Part shown: piece after piece, positions 14,785 through 14,901 of the stretch
Layout: the number at the start of each line of letters is the position of its first letter
How positions within the stretch are numbered: the stretch's first letter is position 1
Assembly (NCBI GenBank): GCA_004335835.1
Contig: RWJK01001204.1
Location: forward strand, 1-14,901
Length of the DNA stretch: 14,901 nt
Source: Scenedesmus sp. ARA3
Lineage: Eukaryota > Chlorophyta > Chlorophyceae > Sphaeropleales > Scenedesmaceae
Direction of reading: 5' to 3'
The notes under the pieces: model-generated
What the model was told of the DNA's origin: nothing
Seen by the model: only the letters and a program-made list of their open reading frames with translations
Database searches by the model: none
Translations under genes and position numbers: made by a program

Positions 14785-14901
14785 AGCTAAAGTGGCGCAC
14801 TGCCTGCAGGACCAGCAGCCAAGCTAAGGCAACGCCTTCCTGCAGCTGCCATGCAGCCGAGCTAAGGCAACGCACTGCCTGCAGCTGCCATGCAGCCAAG
14901 C
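14785..14901. repeat. 37-39-base minisatellite, cut by window end
   Basis: Three copies at 14785-14821, 14822-14859 and 14860-14898 each start AGCTAA. The last two share AGCTAAGGCAACGC and CTGCAGCTGCCATGCAGCC. A fourth copy begins with the last three bases, so the array continues beyond the window. Confidence 0.9.

Overview
The window looks like nuclear DNA of a green alga, most likely a chlorophyte of the Scenedesmus/Chlamydomonas side. The reasons are short phase-coherent exons split by introns of about 170-520 bases, donors mostly GTGAG/GTAAG, acceptors mostly CTGCAG or TTGCAG, CAG/CTG low-complexity DNA in exons and introns, and plant-type telomere motifs (CCTAAACCCTA). There is no sign of prokaryotic operons, IS elements, tRNA, rRNA or CRISPR. 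The organism call is an inference from style, not from a marker gene.

Layout: (1) 1-1928, the 3' part of gene A, a cysteine-rich secreted-type protein with ephrin-receptor-like (GCC2/GCC3-like) repeats followed by two PAN/Apple-like modules. (2) 1929-3815, its 3' UTR with a probable intron, then intergenic DNA. (3) 3816-10066 (or to 10298), gene B, a complete paralogue with signal peptide, a long run of CPxG-type repeats, two PAN-like modules and a cysteine-free Pro/Ala/Ser/Asn/Thr-rich tail. I could join 12 exons, and every junction is in phase. (4) 10299-11613, a gene-poor spacer with diverged short tandem repeats and one signal-peptide-like ORF. (5) 11614-13391, exon-like pieces of a third related cysteine-rich gene C that I could not join into one open frame. 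(6) 13392-14901, a weak ORF, a perfect (CAGC)30 tract and a minisatellite cut by the window end.

The genes look like a tandem family of extracellular or cell-wall-associated proteins, not a pathway. Gene B carries two apparent lesions in otherwise well-kept exons: a one-base frameshift near 5007-5011 and an in-frame TAG at 6956-6958. It is therefore a recent pseudogene, an allele with lesions, or a gene hit by assembly errors. The other notable structure is an intronic head-to-head telomere-like array at 62-148, which starts at a splice donor and lies between two copies of the same 42-base exon end. No database search was possible; family names rest on cysteine patterns and motif style.
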